This document shows, piece by piece, positions 62,185-64,000 of a stretch of 64,000 nt of DNA. Below the pieces are notes generated by a model. It had not been told where the DNA came from. It worked only from the letters and a program-made list of their open reading frames with translations, and made no database searches. How positions within the stretch are numbered: the first letter of the stretch is position 1; every line of letters starts with the position of its first letter. The DNA is taken from NCBI GenBank assembly GCA_964463985.1, contig CAYXEK010000006.1, positions 1 through 64,000 on the forward strand. Direction: 5' to 3'. A program made the position numbers and the translations under genes. This stretch comes from JAXGPF01 sp964463985. Lineage in GTDB: Bacteria; Verrucomicrobiota; Kiritimatiellia; JAAZAB01.

Positions 62185-64000
62185 ATGAACATGAAGATCG
62201 CCGTCAACCCGGATTTGGACCTCTGCTACATTCCCTTCGAACCTGTGTCCGAGGACGATACCCTGGAAATCCGCCTGCAGATCGCCAACCAGGGCGCGGC
62301 CGGCCAGGTGGAAATCGCCATGCACCTGGACGGACGCGAACCGGCGCGCCGGTTCGCCGTCCGCCGCATCCGGGCGCCGGCCCGTGCCCATGGTTTCTGC
62401 ACCGTATTCAAATCCATGGCCGGCCTGGCCGGCTCCCACACGCTGCACGTATCCCTGGCGGATACGGCCAGGCCCGGCGCCGATCCCATCTGGATTGCCA
62501 GGCCCCTCGCCGTGCGGCCATACGCGCCTAACCTGCTCGAAGGCTCGTTCTTCCTGCTGGCATCCGAAGGCAAACCCAACACCCTGTCCTTCGCCCGGGA
62601 CTTGTCAGAACTGACCGACCGGCAATGGGCGGAACAGGTTGACAGCTTCAACGAAATCGGGATCAAGGCGCTGATCATGATGTCGTCCATTCAATTCGCC
62701 GACATCAAGTACCGTTACACTCCCGAAGCCGACCGCGGCCTGCGCGCGCATTATGCATCGCGGCATTACCCGCGCTCCGCCATCAAGGCGCAGGATCCCA
62801 TCCGCGCCATCCTGACCGCGGCCGAGCGCAACGGCCAATCGGTTTTTCTTTCCGCCGGCAATCATCTGAGCATCATGGACGATTATGGCCGGGTTATGGA
62901 AGAATTGTACGAGCTGTACGGACAGTACAAATCATTTTACGGCTGGTACTTCCCCGTGGAGCCGACCGTCGCCCGCCCCCTGGCGGAATTCGAATGGTTT
63001 CTGAAACTGGCCGCGGAAATCCGGCGCAAGGCTGATCAACTGGCCCCCGCCAAGCCCCTGCTGGTATCCGTCGCCCTGGGCGATTACGATTTCATCAACG
63101 ACGTCCTGCACACCGGCCTGCACCGTGAACTTTATCGTTATTTCAAGGAAGGCCGCGCCCCCTTCAACATCATCGCGCCGATGGATTCCGTCGGATGCGC
63201 CGAACTGGCGCTGGACCGCGTGCAAAGCTTTTATTCCGTGCTCCGGGATGCCTGCCGCAATACCTCCCTGCATGTCTGGGCTAACGCCGAATCGTTCGAC
63301 TCCGACGATGCCCGCCGCCTGGTGCCGCGGTACCGCGGCGGCGGCTTCGATGGACCGCAGGGGCTGCTCCAGCAAATCGCCTGCGAACGCCCCTACGCGG
63401 AAAAGGTCATCACCTTTGAAACAACCGGTTTCTGGGCCAAGCCGGGTCTGCCGCCGGAACTGGGCGGACCGCAGGCTGCCGCGCAATACGCGCAATACCG
63501 GGCATACATGCAACACCCGCTCCCGGTCTTTAAAAACCTTGCCCTGGGCAAAAAATATTCCCGGTCCGCCCCGCCCAATTTCCCCGGGCGCAAGAAACTG
63601 GCCCCCGAACGCCGCGACCCATTCCCCTGCGCCCCGGACATGGCCGGAACGACGGCCACCGACGGCATGTTGTGCTCCGGCATGGCGCATGGCGCCGGAC
63701 ATGATTTGATGTTCGGTTATTACGCCATGGAACCGGACCATGTGTTCCAGGTCGACATCGCCGTCGACCTGGAACAGATCTGCCGCGTTGACCTGGTGCG
63801 TTGTTCCAGGGTCGCGGCACAACATTTTGCCGCCGACCGGATTGCGGTATATGCCGGCGCCGACGGCCAATCCTACCGGAAAGCCGGCGAAGCGGAAGTT
63901 TACCGCCACGGCTGGCTCTCGGTATCCGTAAATTTGAATTGCCGGTTTGTAAAAGTCAAGTTTTTCAAGGCGCATCAGCGGCGGAGTTATTCCTATAAAA
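62185..64000 (+). CDS. DUF4434-like glycoside-hydrolase-fold protein, 3' end beyond window
   Basis: The open frame starts at ATG 62185 (or 62191) and runs without a stop to the window edge, 605 codons. The first 110 residues look like a beta-sandwich. From about 120 (EGSFFLLASEGKPNTLSFAR) a TIM-barrel domain resembles DUF4434: QWAEQVDSFNEIGIKALIMM, then FYGWYFPVEP with a candidate acidic residue. Near the visible end, RVAAQHFAADRIAVYAG to FVKVKFFK resembles an F5/8 type C (discoidin-like) carbohydrate-binding strand set. No signal peptide is obvious. It probably acts on a polysaccharide or glycoconjugate, but this is inference. No Shine-Dalgarno sequence is seen. Confidence 0.75.
   Translation, partial: MNMKIAVNPDLDLCYIPFEPVSEDDTLEIRLQIANQGAAGQVEIAMHLDGREPARRFAVRRIRAPARAHGFCTVFKSMAGLAGSHTLHVSLADTARPGADPIWIARPLAVRPYAPNLLEGSFFLLASEGKPNTLSFARDLSELTDRQWAEQVDSFNEIGIKALIMMSSIQFADIKYRYTPEADRGLRAHYASRHYPRSAIKAQDPIRAILTAAERNGQSVFLSAGNHLSIMDDYGRVMEELYELYGQYKSFYGWYFPVEPTVARPLAEFEWFLKLAAEIRRKADQLAPAKPLLVSVALGDYDFINDVLHTGLHRELYRYFKEGRAPFNIIAPMDSVGCAELALDRVQSFYSVLRDACRNTSLHVWANAESFDSDDARRLVPRYRGGGFDGPQGLLQQIACERPYAEKVITFETTGFWAKPGLPPELGGPQAAAQYAQYRAYMQHPLPVFKNLALGKKYSRSAPPNFPGRKKLAPERRDPFPCAPDMAGTTATDGMLCSGMAHGAGHDLMFGYYAMEPDHVFQVDIAVDLEQICRVDLVRCSRVAAQHFAADRIAVYAGADGQSYRKAGEAEVYRHGWLSVSVNLNCRFVKVKFFKAHQRRSYSYK

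Overview
The window looks like a fragment of a GC-rich bacterial genome, probably a draft or metagenome-derived scaffold: there is one run of exactly 100 N at 29074-29173. My best guess is the PVC group (Lentisphaerota/Kiritimatiellota-like). The grounds are the short divergent RNA polymerase omega subunit, a Thermotoga-type PPi-dependent phosphofructokinase, neutral ceramidase-like and URO-D-family proteins, several fucose/xylose isomerase-type enzymes, an archaeal/eukaryal-type prolyl-tRNA synthetase and CACAAAGG-type intergenic repeats. This is inference from gene content, not a phylogeny. No phage, transposase, plasmid or CRISPR genes were seen.

Layout. 0.3-6.1 kb, + strand: GDSL hydrolase, YhcH-like protein, a Cys-rich small protein, an M19-like dipeptidase, an S41 protease and tsaD. 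6.1-16.1 kb, - strand: fmdB-type zinc ribbon, proS, carB, pyrG and clpB. 16.3-22.0 kb, + strand: an Fe-S PD-(D/E)XK nuclease, a large hybrid histidine kinase and a response regulator. 22.1-29.0 kb, - strand: an MDR dehydrogenase, a pyruvate-dehydrogenase-type operon (fused E1 alpha/beta, E2, E3) and rpoZ. After the assembly gap (29.2-31.8 kb, + strand) comes an amino-acid ABC transporter with an incomplete second binding domain and an ATPase with a GHKL-like tail. 31.9-36.5 kb, - strand: a sugar isomerase-like protein, an FGGY kinase and a ceramidase-like enzyme. 36.7-41.9 kb, + strand: carA, guaA, PPi-PFK and bioF. 41.9-46.9 kb, - strand: a run of DNA-damage genes (pyrimidine-dimer glycosylase, SRAP, umuC, umuD, an amidohydrolase, mutM), then an RRM protein. 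47.2-56.5 kb, mostly - strand: cupin, tRNA-Ala, a DUF2059 protein, a 5'-truncated URO-D-like gene, an enolase-superfamily/Gfo-Idh pair, RNase HIII, L-fucose isomerase and ruvB. 56.7-58.0 kb: STAS, GPP34 and STAS. 58.1-64.0 kb, + strand: gcvT-gcvPA-gcvPB without gcvH, then a DUF4434-like protein running off the end.

How the genes fit together. Most are housekeeping: pyrimidine and purine synthesis (carAB, pyrG, guaA), central carbon (PPi-PFK, PDH), glycine cleavage, translation and tRNA modification, and proteostasis (ClpB, S41 protease). Deoxy-sugar and acid-sugar use is suggested by FucI, the FGGY kinase with its isomerase-like partner, and the enolase/oxidoreductase pair. The repair run combines lesion excision (MutM, dimer glycosylase), abasic-site shielding (SRAP) and translesion synthesis (UmuDC).

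Three families of dispersed intergenic repeats punctuate the window, and in two genes the repeat supplies the last residues of the protein. Several long hairpins lie in non-coding DNA. I did not find a clearly new multi-gene defence or mobile system. The best candidates for something under-described are the GHKL-tailed transporter, the repair run, the GPP34/STAS trio and the repeat/hairpin elements.
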